NCBI RefSeq assembly: GCF_014852685.1
Contig: NZ_JACZDF010000003.1
Span: 186,001 to 250,000 of the forward strand
Direction of reading: 5' to 3'
Source: Flavimobilis rhizosphaerae
GTDB taxonomy: Bacteria; Actinomycetota; Actinomycetes; Actinomycetales; Cellulomonadaceae
Length of the DNA stretch: 64,000 nt
Shown here: piece by piece, positions 42,620 through 49,939 of the stretch
Numbering within the stretch: the stretch's first letter is position 1
Layout of the letters: each line of letters starts with the position of its first letter
The notes under the pieces: model-generated
Database searches by the model: none
The model's input: the letters and a program-made list of their open reading frames with translations, nothing else
What the model was told of the DNA's origin: nothing
Made by a program: the position numbers and the translations under genes

Positions 42620-43788
42620 CCCAGACGCGCGATCCGGAGATCGACACGGCGAGAGCGACGGCGCCGATATGGCCCGGCCGGCCCCACGCCCGTCATCTCG
42701 TGCGCGACGGCGTCCGGACGGCGCTCGTCCAGCGGGTGTCGTCGATCGCGGGGGCGTTCATCGTCGCGATCATCTGCGTCGTCGTCCTCGCGACCGCGGG
42801 CCGCAGCGCGGCGAACGAGCGTGCGATCCTCTCGCAGGTCGACTCGGTCGGCACACGGCTCCTCACGCTCGTCGACGACAAGGGTGAGGCGGGCGTCACG
42901 GCGGACGGCGTGCTCGCCCTCGCGGGGGTCGACGCCGTCGACGAGGCGTTCGGGCTCGGCTCCGCCGTCGACGTGCGGTCGGTCGCGACGCCCGACGGCG
43001 GGGCTGCGGCTCGACGCGCGCTCGTCGGGTCGCTGCCGGAGGACCTCACTCTCGTCTCGGGCCGTGCGCCTCGCCCTGGTGAGGCCGTCGTCGGCGTGAC
43101 CGCGGCCCGCGCGCTTGGGCTCGCCGACGGGCTCGGCGCGGTCGCGCTGCCGCGCTCGGGCGCGGACGAGACGCCCGTCGTCGGCGTCGTCCACGGGACG
43201 GGGCCACTCGCGAACCTTGACGAGCTCGTCCTCGCGCGGCCCCCGGCCGGTGCCGCGCCCGTGCCGGTGCGGTTCGTCTACGTGACGGCCCGGAGCGTCG
43301 GCGACGTGCCGTCGCTCACGACGCTCCTGCCCGAGCTCGTGCGCGCGGAAAACACGTCCTCGCTCGCGGTGGAGGCACCGAGCGGCGCGATCGCACTGCG
43401 CGACGCGATCTCAGGGCAGCTCGGCGCGTCGTCGCGGCAGATGATGGCGCTCGTCCTGGGTGTCGGGCTCGTCATCGTGTCCGTCTCGACGTACGGGGCC
43501 GTCGCGGGGCGGCGGCGCGACTTCGGGCGGCGGCGCGCGCTCGGCGCGTCGCGGTCGGCGATCGTCGTGCTCGTCCTCGTGCAGACTGCGGTCGTCGCGT
43601 GCTCCGGTGCGGCGCTCGGCGTCGGGGTGGGCCTGTGGGCGACGTGGTCGGCGGCAGGCTCCCTGCCGTCGGTCTCGTTCGTCACGGGGGTGGGGGTGCT
43701 CGCGGTGCTCGTCGCGCTCGCCGGGGCGGTGCCGCCCGCGCTGGCGGCGGCGCTGCGCGACCCGGTGCGGATCCTGCGCGTCCCCTGA
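42616..43788 (+). CDS. FtsX/MacB-like ABC permease
   Basis: 390 residues from a GTG that overlaps the ATPase stop. One helix near the N-terminus (about 45-65, IAGAFIVAIICVVVLATAG), a large extracytoplasmic domain, and three helices at the C-terminus (around 280-300, 320-345 and 355-380). This 1+3 arrangement with RRRDFGRRRALGASRSAIV between helices is that of the MacB/FtsX family. With the preceding genes it forms a tripartite exporter-like complex. The substrate may be an antimicrobial peptide, an antibiotic or lipoproteins; the sequence does not decide. Confidence 0.9.
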   Translation: MTQTRDPEIDTARATAPIWPGRPHARHLVRDGVRTALVQRVSSIAGAFIVAIICVVVLATAGRSAANERAILSQVDSVGTRLLTLVDDKGEAGVTADGVLALAGVDAVDEAFGLGSAVDVRSVATPDGGAAARRALVGSLPEDLTLVSGRAPRPGEAVVGVTAARALGLADGLGAVALPRSGADETPVVGVVHGTGPLANLDELVLARPPAGAAPVPVRFVYVTARSVGDVPSLTTLLPELVRAENTSSLAVEAPSGAIALRDAISGQLGASSRQMMALVLGVGLVIVSVSTYGAVAGRRRDFGRRRALGASRSAIVVLVLVQTAVVACSGAALGVGVGLWATWSAAGSLPSVSFVTGVGVLAVLVALAGAVPPALAAALRDPVRILRVP

Positions 43789-43873
43789 CCCACGGCGGTT
43801 GGACGAGTGGCGCAAGTCACTGGCCCGTCACGACACAGACATAGCGAGAGCCACGTCGTCGCAGGAGGCCCGC

Positions 43874-44314
43874 ATGCGCACCCGCCGGATCGTCGCCGCC
43901 ACAGCGGCCGCGCTCGCTCTTGCGGGGTGCGCGGCCACCGAGGCGTACATCGACTACGTGTCACCCTCGATCTCGTCGGCACCGACAGCCGCGCCGGGTG
44001 CGACGATCACCGTGACGGGCGCCGAGTTCATCGCCGACAGGCGCGACCGGGTGAGGTACGACGTCTTCGGCCGCGAGCACCCCGAGGACCGCTCTCATCC
44101 CGCGGAAGGCATCGAGGTCGTCCTCGTCGTCGGGGAGGTCCGGACGACGCTCGTGACCGTCGACGCCGCCGCCGACGGCACCTGGACCGCGACCGTCGTC
44201 GTCCCGGCGACCGCGCCCCCGGGTATGGCGACGCTCGAGGCCGACGCCGACGGCCTCGCCGTTCCGGCGACCACGTCGCTCACGCTCGTGGCCGCGTCCG
44301 GGGAGGCGTCGTGA
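43874..44314 (+). CDS. Small lipoprotein with IPT/TIG-like fold
   Basis: 146 residues, ATG with GGAGG upstream. Lipobox LALAGC with Cys19. The mature part has the beat of an IPT/TIG immunoglobulin-like domain: APGATITVTGAEFIAD, VLVVGEVRTTLVTVD, ADGTWTATVVVPATAPPGMATLEA. It shares this plan with the gene that follows. Both probably display on the outside and may be part of the exporter locus. The stop overlaps the next start (GTGA). Function unknown. Confidence 0.78.
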   Translation: MRTRRIVAATAAALALAGCAATEAYIDYVSPSISSAPTAAPGATITVTGAEFIADRRDRVRYDVFGREHPEDRSHPAEGIEVVLVVGEVRTTLVTVDAAADGTWTATVVVPATAPPGMATLEADADGLAVPATTSLTLVAASGEAS

Positions 44315-44745
44315 ACCGGCGCGGGGGTGCGACGCTCGCCGCTGCCGCGCTCCTTGTCCTGGGGGCGTGCGCGAGCCCGACGGCCGCCGACGAGCCGCGA
44401 ATCGCCGCCTCGTGCGTCGGGCCCCAGGTCCGGCTCGACGGCGCGACGACCGCCGACGTCGCCCCCGGCGACGTCATCACGGTCACCGGGGCACTCTTCT
44501 ACTCGACGTGCGACGACGTCGGTCCCGGCTTCGGCCCCCGCACCCCGTATGGTGCGCTGACGCTCACGGCGGTCGTCGCCGGTGCCCGGTTTGAGGTCGG
44601 CACCATCACTCCCGACGCCGAGGGTTCGTGGACCGTGGACTGGCGGGTCCCCGAGGGCGCGTTCGGCAGCGCGACGGTCGAGGCGAACGACGGTCGGTGG
44701 ATCATCAGCCTCGACACGAGCGGCGCGCAGCTCGTCGACGGCTGA
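44311..44745 (+). CDS. Small lipoprotein with IPT/TIG-like fold, second copy
   Basis: 144 residues from a GTG overlapping the previous stop. Lipobox VLGAC with Cys20. Mature part: VAPGDVITVTGALFYSTCDD, LTAVVAGARFEVGTI, PDAEGSWTVDWRVPEGAFGSATVEA. It matches the plan of the upstream neighbour (PG-x-ITVTGA, D-GTWT, P-x-x-G-ATVEA) with a Cys pair added. It is the last gene of the cluster and converges with the DUF1648 gene 18 bases away. Confidence 0.78.
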   Translation: MNRRGGATLAAAALLVLGACASPTAADEPRIAASCVGPQVRLDGATTADVAPGDVITVTGALFYSTCDDVGPGFGPRTPYGALTLTAVVAGARFEVGTITPDAEGSWTVDWRVPEGAFGSATVEANDGRWIISLDTSGAQLVDG

Positions 44746-44763
44746 CCTGGGTGCGGCGGCAGC

Positions 44764-45735
44764 TCAGCGCTCCCGTCCAGCGAGCGTCGCGAGGAGCGCC
44801 GCGCCTGTGGCGGCGTCGTCGACCGTGACGACGATGCGGCGTCCGCCGGTCGCGCGCACCTCGATGGCCTCGCCCTTGCGGAGGACCATGCCGATGCTGC
44901 CGTCGAGGGCGGTGCGGATGCCCCAGCCGCCGAACTCGCCCATGGGGTCGACGCGGACGACGTCGACGTCCTCGATCTCGTCGAGCGGCACGGTGATCCG
45001 CGGCCACGGGAACGCGGTGCGGGCCATGAGGCCGCGCGCGTCGATGACGACGGTTGCGCTGAGCAGCATGAGCAGCGGCGTGAGCCCGACGCCGAGGATG
45101 AGCCCGATCCACCAGTCGGTCGCGATGCCCAGGCCCACGGCGGCGACGGCAATCGCGGCGATGATGAGCCACGCGTGCCCCTGGCGGGTCGTGCGGACCC
45201 AGGTCGCGCGCGTGTCGACGTCGAGCGGAAGCGTCGTCGTCGTGGCCGGGAGAGCCGAGTGGGCGGGGCGGTGGGGGTCGCGTGGGACGACGCTCGCGGC
45301 GGCGATGCCGGCCGCGAACGCGACGGCGAGCGTGACGACGACGCCCCCGCCGATGCCGGTCGCGTCGCGTGCGTCGGTGAGTCCGCGCTGGGCGTCGAAG
45401 GTGACGACGAGTATCCCGCCGAGGAAGATCGCGAGCCATACGGCGATGCCGGCGACGAAGCGTCGGGTCATGGCGGCTTGCCCGGCGAACGTGCCGAGCG
45501 CCCACATGGCGAGGGAGAAGAGGACGACGATGGTGGAGAACGTCACGAGCATCCCCGCCGCGGAGCCGACCTGGTCGACGCCGTCGTTGCTCCAGTGCGT
45601 CGCGACCTCGGCGGGCAGCTCGTCGCGCCAGCTGAGGACGAGGACGAGCGCGGCGGCGAGGACGAGGAGCGGGACGACGAGCGTGAGGAGTGCCGTGATC
45701 CCGCGGTGCGGGACGTTCCGGGTGGTGGTGGTCAT
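44764..45735 (-). CDS. DUF1648-domain membrane protein
   Basis: 323 residues. The N-terminal half has DUF1648 features: a first helix, then LPAEVATHWSNDGVDQVGS, and paired helices at about 60-80 and 85-105. Further helices lie at 125-150 and at about 190-235. The C-terminal third is soluble (PHR-like beta strands, IEDVDVVRVDPMGEFGGWG, GSIGMVLRKGEAIEVRATGG) and resembles a bacterial PH-type domain. Proteins of this type are usually paired with a short GntR regulator, as here: the start overlaps the gntR stop (ATGA). Likely envelope-stress or autoregulatory role, not established. Confidence 0.85.
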   Translation of the reverse strand: MTTTTRNVPHRGITALLTLVVPLLVLAAALVLVLSWRDELPAEVATHWSNDGVDQVGSAAGMLVTFSTIVVLFSLAMWALGTFAGQAAMTRRFVAGIAVWLAIFLGGILVVTFDAQRGLTDARDATGIGGGVVVTLAVAFAAGIAAASVVPRDPHRPAHSALPATTTTLPLDVDTRATWVRTTRQGHAWLIIAAIAVAAVGLGIATDWWIGLILGVGLTPLLMLLSATVVIDARGLMARTAFPWPRITVPLDEIEDVDVVRVDPMGEFGGWGIRTALDGSIGMVLRKGEAIEVRATGGRRIVVTVDDAATGAALLATLAGRER

Positions 45736-46094
45736 CGCAGGGCTTCCTTGACGAGGGCGGTGGTGGTGCGGGGGTCGAGGCCGAGCCGGCGGGACTCGGC
45801 GACGAGGGTGTCGATCGCGGCGCGGAGGCCCGCGTCGCGGAGCCCGGCGTCGTCGGCGCGCGCGGCGACGGTGGCTCCGCGGCCGCGGCGGAGCTCGACG
45901 AGGCCTTCGTCGCGGAGCTCCTGGTAGGCGCGCAGGACGGTGTGGAGGTTGATGTCGAGGCTTGCGGCGACGTCGCGGGCGGGGGCGAGGCGGTCGCCCG
46001 CGGAGAGCGTCCCTGCGGCGATGGCGGCGCGCAGCTGTGCGGCGAGCTGCTCGAAGAGCGGCTCGGGCGCGGCGGGGTCGATCGTGAGAAGCAC
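45732..46094 (-). CDS. YtrA-subfamily GntR transcriptional regulator
   Basis: 120 residues from GTG 46094. Winged helix typical of GntR: PLFEQLAAQLRAAIAAGTLSAGDRLAPARDVAASLDINLHTVLRAYQELRDEGLVELRRGRG. The short C-terminal two-helix tail marks the YtrA group, which dimerises without a ligand domain. A longer frame starts at TTG 46121, but that would put the operator and -10 box inside the gene; the GTG lies 7 bases after the -10 box, so a leaderless start there is preferred. It probably represses itself and the coupled DUF1648 gene. Confidence 0.87.
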   Translation of the reverse strand: MLLTIDPAAPEPLFEQLAAQLRAAIAAGTLSAGDRLAPARDVAASLDINLHTVLRAYQELRDEGLVELRRGRGATVAARADDAGLRDAGLRAAIDTLVAESRRLGLDPRTTTALVKEALR

Positions 46095-46100
46095 GACCCC

Positions 46101-46131
46101 ATCGTACTTGTTCCCATACAACTAGAACAAG
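46101..46131 (-). promoter_or_regulatory. gntR promoter and operator
   Basis: On the minus strand, -35 TTGTTC (46130-46125), an 18-base spacer and -10 TACGAT (46106-46101). The inverted repeat CTTGTTC (46107-46113) and GAACAAG (46125-46131) spans the promoter core, as expected for a YtrA-type operator. The stretch is clearly AT-richer than its surroundings. Confidence 0.65.
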
Positions 46132-46133
46132 CG

Positions 46134-46186
46134 CCGACGGATTGATGGCTTCCCCCATTCGATGGGGGAAGCCATCAATCCGTCGG
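46134..46186. repeat. Family A palindrome, copy A4 (perfect)
   Basis: 25-bp arms 46134-46158 and 46162-46186 are exact reverse complements with a 3-base TCG turn. It starts 3 bases from the gntR operator and ends 41 bases after the MerR stop (minus strand), so it could terminate merR and insulate gntR. Confidence 0.9.
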
Positions 46187-46227
46187 GAAGCACGTTCCTC
46201 GCGCGGCACCGTCGGGAGACGGCCCTC

Positions 46228-47037
46228 CTACCGCGGCACCACCGGAGCCGAGATCTCCAGGACCGGACCACCCAGGCCGCGCCCCCATGTCGGCAGGTAC
46301 GACTCCCGGTTGTCGCCGACGACCGCCAGCGACCCGTCCCCCGCCGCGAGCGCCACATGATCGTGGACCGCGACGATGAACGACTGGTCCGCCGCCCGGT
46401 CCTGGTCGAGCACCACGACGATCTCCCGGCCGGCCTCCTCGGCGACGAGAGCCATCCCCGGTGGCGGAGCGCATGGCGCCGCGACCGGCACCCGCACGGT
46501 GAGGCGCGCGGCCGAGTGCTCCGTCGCGCGCTCGTGGTACTGCACCGACGGCACGCCCGCGAGCGTCGCCCCCGTCTCCGTGAGCGCGACGAACAACCGG
46601 TTGGTGAGCGCCGGGATGAGCCCCGCGAGCTCGCCGAGCGTCGCCGAGCCACCGAGAGTGAGAAGTAGCCGCGCCGGCACGTCCCGCACCTCGTGGGGGA
46701 CGTCGAGCGCAGGCTGCCCCGCGAGCACGGACCGCACATACCCGGCGGCCGCGAGCCGCCCCTCGAGCGACGCCCGAACGGCACCCCACAGCTCGTCGAA
46801 CTCCGCGACAGGATCAGCGGAGTCGAGAACCGTCGCGACGTCGGCGAGCGACACGTCGAGCGCCCGCAGCAGCGTGATGGTGCGCCCACGCACGACCTGC
46901 TCGGGCCCGTACGCGCGCGGCGCACCCTCGCCCGTGCGCGTCGCGTCGAGCAGCCCGCGATCCGTCCAGAGCCGCACGGCCTTCTCGGAGACACCGAGCG
47001 TGCGCGCGAGCGTTCCGACCGTCAACGTCGTCGTCAT
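46228..47037 (-). CDS. MerR-family regulator with GyrI-like effector domain
   Basis: 269 residues. MerR winged helix at the N-terminus: TVGTLARTLGVSEKAVRLWTDRGLLDATRTGEG, then PRAYGPEQVVRGRTITLLRALDVSLADVATVL. The rest is a GyrI/AraC effector-binding-like domain (PSVQYHERATEHSAARLTVR, and later IVVVLDQDRAADQSFIV). Members bind small hydrophobic molecules and twist their promoter. A perfect palindrome lies in a 19-base spacer of its own promoter, which is typical of MerR. The ATG is 7 bases after the -10 box, so the mRNA is likely leaderless. No target gene next to it apart from itself. Confidence 0.9.
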   Translation of the reverse strand: MTTTLTVGTLARTLGVSEKAVRLWTDRGLLDATRTGEGAPRAYGPEQVVRGRTITLLRALDVSLADVATVLDSADPVAEFDELWGAVRASLEGRLAAAGYVRSVLAGQPALDVPHEVRDVPARLLLTLGGSATLGELAGLIPALTNRLFVALTETGATLAGVPSVQYHERATEHSAARLTVRVPVAAPCAPPPGMALVAEEAGREIVVVLDQDRAADQSFIVAVHDHVALAAGDGSLAVVGDNRESYLPTWGRGLGGPVLEISAPVVPR

Positions 47038-47044
47038 GCGCACG

Positions 47045-47075
47045 ACGCTAGACCCTGCCCCAGGGGCAGGCGCAA
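47045..47075 (-). promoter_or_regulatory. merR promoter with 19-base spacer and palindromic operator
   Basis: On the minus strand, -35 TTGCGC (47075-47070) and -10 TAGCGT (47050-47045) are 19 bases apart, the overlong spacer that MerR proteins correct by distorting DNA. The palindrome CCTGCCCC-A-GGGGCAGG (47054-47070) fills the spacer. The ATG at 47037 follows the -10 box by 7 bases. Confidence 0.78.
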
Positions 47076-47090
47076 GCGTGCGCAGCCCTC

Positions 47091-47465
47091 TCAGAGCGTG
47101 TGGTCGGCGATGAGACGGTTGAGGTTGCGGATGTCGACACCGCGCGCGAACTCGAGACGCACCACGCCGAGCCCGCTGAACCACAGGTCCATCTCGGAGT
47201 CGAGGTCGAACGTCCCGGCAGTCTCGACCGAGAACGCCTGGATCCGTGCGTACGGGAGCGACGTGTAGTCGATCTTCTTGCCGGTGATGCCCTGGACGTT
47301 GACGGCGATGAGTCGCTTGCTCGTGAAGACGACGAAGTCCCGCATGCCCTTGAACGCGAGGTAGATCTGCTCACCGTGGGTGAGGTGCTCGCCCACCTTC
47401 TCGTGCGCAGCAGCGACGTCCCACTGCGAGAGCTTGACGTAGCTGGCATTCGTGAAGTCGATCAT
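47091..47465 (-). CDS. Bacterial PH-domain protein (YvbH/DUF1696-like)
   Basis: 124 residues, the usual length. Family pattern: a N-terminal helix with VGEHLTHGEQIYLAFKGMRDFVVFTSKRLIAVNVQGITGKK, then DYTSLPYARIQAFSVETAGTFDLDSEMDLWFSG and the final IRNLNRLIADHTL. No membrane segments, so cytoplasmic. PH folds of this kind assemble into rings or act as scaffolds; the function is unknown. Start at ATG 47465. It lies upstream of merR on the same strand. Confidence 0.9.
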   Translation of the reverse strand: MIDFTNASYVKLSQWDVAAAHEKVGEHLTHGEQIYLAFKGMRDFVVFTSKRLIAVNVQGITGKKIDYTSLPYARIQAFSVETAGTFDLDSEMDLWFSGLGVVRLEFARGVDIRNLNRLIADHTL

Positions 47466-47576
47466 GTGTCCTCGTCCCTCGTCTCGCGCCCGGAGTCCCG
47501 GACGTCCCCGACATTAGCGGACGGCACCGACAACCACGGTTCGCGCTTCGTCGCTGCCGAGGGGCAGAGTGGGGGC

Positions 47577-49715
47577 ATGACCTCCGACGCGCCCAGCACC
47601 CCGTTCGAGCACCTCGACGACGTCGTCGCGCTGCCTCGTCTCAGCGGGCTCGCGCTCTCCCCGGACGGGCGCAGGCTCGTCACGGGTGTGGCGACGCTCC
47701 ACCCGGACGGCGACCGGTACGTCACCTCGCTGTGGGAGGTGGACGCGCGCGGCGAGGCCGCGCCGCGCCGCCTGACGCGCGGCGCGAAGGGTGAGAGTCA
47801 GCCCGCGTTCACGCCAGACGGTGACCTGCTGTTCGTCGCGACCCGGCCCGGTGGTGACGACGACGAGAAGGCCCGCCTGTGGCTGCTCCCGGCCGGCGGG
47901 GGCGAGGCGCGCACGCTCGCGTCCCACCCCGGTGGGATCGACGGTGTCTCCGTCGCGCGCGGCAGCGGGACGGTGCTCGTCGGGGCGTCGGCGCACGTGC
48001 GCTCGAGCGACGTCGCGGACGACGCCGCGCGGCGCAAGGTCCGTGACGACGCCAAGGTCACCGCGATCCTCCACGACGGCTACCCGATCCGCTTCTGGGA
48101 CCACGATCTTGGTCCGTCGATGCCGCGGATCTACGCCCTCGACGGGTCGGCCGCGGAGACGCCGGCCGCGGACCCGTCGGGCACGTCCGGTACCGATGCG
48201 TCGGGCGCCGACGTCCCCGCCCCGCACCCCGCGACCGTCGTCGACGACCTGGCACCCGCCGTCCTCCGCGACCTCACGCCGGACGCAGGTCCGGCGCTCG
48301 ACGGCGCCGCCTGGGACCTCGCTCCCGACGGCACGTGGCTCGTCACCGAGTGGGTGCGGCCCGAGGGCCGCGCGAACCTCGGCACGGGCCTCGTCCGGGT
48401 CGACATCGCGACCGGGGAGCGCACGGACCTGCTCGTGCCCGACGCGACGCACGACCACCACGCGCCGCGCGTGAGCCCCGACGGCGCGCACCTCGTGTGG
48501 GTGCGCAGCGAGCGGTCGACGCCGCACGCCGGGCCGCGCGACGAGCTGTGGCTGCTCGAGCTTGCGACGGGTGCGCAGCGTCGGCTCGGCGCGGACTGGG
48601 ACGGCTGGCCGGGGCAGGTCGTGTGGCTGCCCGACGGGTCGGGGCTCGTCATGACGGCCGACTGGCAGGGGCGCGGACCTGTGTTCCGCGTCGACGTCAC
48701 CACGGGCACCGTCGTGCGCCTCACGGACGAGGGCGTGTTCACGGACGTCGTCGTCGCGCCGGACGGCTCCGCAGTGTTCGCGCTGCGCTCGTCGTGGGAG
48801 CACCCGGCCGAGCCGGTGCGCATCGCGCTCGACGTCACCGAGGGCGGGTTCGCGCAGGTCACCGACCTGCGGGGCCCGGCGCAGCGCCCCGCGCTGCCGG
48901 GCACGCTCACCGAGGTGACGACGACGGCCACCGACGGCACGCCCCTGCGGGCATGGCTCGCACTGCCCGACGGGGCGTCGGCCGACGCGCAGGCGCCGCT
49001 CGTCCTGTGGATCCACGGCGGGCCGCTCGGCTCGTGGAACGCCTGGTCGTGGCGGTGGAACCCGTGGCTGCTCGTCTCCCAGGGATGGGCCGTCCTCATG
49101 CCCGACCCCGCACTGTCGAAGGGCTACGGGCAGGCGATGGTCGATCGCGGCTGGGGGCGCTGGGGCGCCGAGCCGTTCACTGACCTTCTTGCGCTCACCG
49201 ACGCGGCCGAGGCTCGCGCCGACGTCGACGAGACGCGCACGGCCGCGATGGGCGGGTCCTTCGGCGGGTACATGGCGAACTGGGTCGCCGGGCACACGGA
49301 CCGCTTCCGGGCGATCGTCTCGCACGCGGGACTGTGGTCGCTCGAGCTGTTCCTGCCGACGACCGACCACGCGTCGTACTGGGCGCGGGAGATGACCCCG
49401 GAGATGCGTGCGGCGTGGTCGCCGCACCGGTCGGTCGGCGAGATCCGCACGCCCATGCTCGTCGTCCACGGCGACAAGGACTACCGGGTGCCGGTCGGCG
49501 AGGGGCTCTCGCTCTGGTACTCGCTGCTCAGCGCGTCGGGCCTGCCGCAAGCCGACGACGGTACGACGGCCCACCGGTTCCTGTACTTCCCCGACGAGAA
49601 CCACTGGATCCTCAAGCCGCAGCACGCGAAGGTCTGGTACGCGACGGTGCGCGGGTTCCTCGCGGAGCACGTGCTCGACGAGGCCCCCGCTGACCCGCCG
49701 GCAACGCTCGGCTGA
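47577..49715 (+). CDS. S9 prolyl-oligopeptidase-family peptidase
   Basis: 712 residues from ATG 47577. The first 430 residues form a TolB/WD40-like propeller (LALSPDGRRLV, PAFTPDGDLLFVA, VSPDGAHLVWV repeats). The C-terminal alpha/beta hydrolase domain has the oxyanion segment LWIHGGPLGSWNAWSW, nucleophile GGSFGGY (Ser561), Asp in HGDKDYRVPV and His in DENHWIL. This is the acylaminoacyl-peptidase/dipeptidyl-peptidase branch that cleaves oligopeptides. No signal peptide, so cytoplasmic. A Ser/Asp/Thr-rich insert of about 25 residues interrupts a propeller blade near 200. Its stop is inside repeat A5. Confidence 0.93.
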   Translation: MTSDAPSTPFEHLDDVVALPRLSGLALSPDGRRLVTGVATLHPDGDRYVTSLWEVDARGEAAPRRLTRGAKGESQPAFTPDGDLLFVATRPGGDDDEKARLWLLPAGGGEARTLASHPGGIDGVSVARGSGTVLVGASAHVRSSDVADDAARRKVRDDAKVTAILHDGYPIRFWDHDLGPSMPRIYALDGSAAETPAADPSGTSGTDASGADVPAPHPATVVDDLAPAVLRDLTPDAGPALDGAAWDLAPDGTWLVTEWVRPEGRANLGTGLVRVDIATGERTDLLVPDATHDHHAPRVSPDGAHLVWVRSERSTPHAGPRDELWLLELATGAQRRLGADWDGWPGQVVWLPDGSGLVMTADWQGRGPVFRVDVTTGTVVRLTDEGVFTDVVVAPDGSAVFALRSSWEHPAEPVRIALDVTEGGFAQVTDLRGPAQRPALPGTLTEVTTTATDGTPLRAWLALPDGASADAQAPLVLWIHGGPLGSWNAWSWRWNPWLLVSQGWAVLMPDPALSKGYGQAMVDRGWGRWGAEPFTDLLALTDAAEARADVDETRTAAMGGSFGGYMANWVAGHTDRFRAIVSHAGLWSLELFLPTTDHASYWAREMTPEMRAAWSPHRSVGEIRTPMLVVHGDKDYRVPVGEGLSLWYSLLSASGLPQADDGTTAHRFLYFPDENHWILKPQHAKVWYATVRGFLAEHVLDEAPADPPATLG

Positions 49716-49768
49716 CGGATTGACGCTCTCCTCCCGCCGGTTGGGCGGGATGCGTCGATCCGTCAGCC
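49710..49768. repeat. Family A palindrome, copy A5
   Basis: Ends GGCTGACGGATTGACGC (49710-49726) and GCGTCGATCCGTCAGCC (49752-49768) pair with one mismatch; inner CCCGCC and GGCGGG pair too. The peptidase stop TGA (49713-49715) is in the left arm. Confidence 0.87.
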
Positions 49769-49781
49769 GGGCAGGCTCGCT

Positions 49782-49824
49782 CGATAGCCGATCGGTGCAC
49801 GTCACGTGCACCGATCGGCTATCG
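49782..49824. repeat. Family B palindrome, copy B4 (perfect)
   Basis: 19-bp arms 49782-49800 and 49806-49824 are exact reverse complements with a 5-base loop (GTCAC). It follows A5 by 13 bases, between convergent genes. Confidence 0.9.
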
Positions 49825-49939
49825 GCACTCGCGGGGGGGCGCTGGGGAGCAGCTCAGCCCAACAAGACGACGCGGGCGCCGCGTCGCATCGTGCAGCTTC
49901 TCACCGGTCGTCAGTGAACGTGAACACGCGTGAGGCGCA

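Noticed and set aside
46095-46121. Start of the gntR gene at TTG 46121
   Set aside because: The -10 box and half of the operator would be inside the coding region. The GTG at 46094 fits a leaderless start and the usual family length.
46134-46186. Family A copies as ordinary Rho-independent terminators
   Set aside because: No T-run follows on either strand, one copy lies between divergent genes, and the conserved outer sequence is not needed for a terminator. A terminator-like side effect remains possible.
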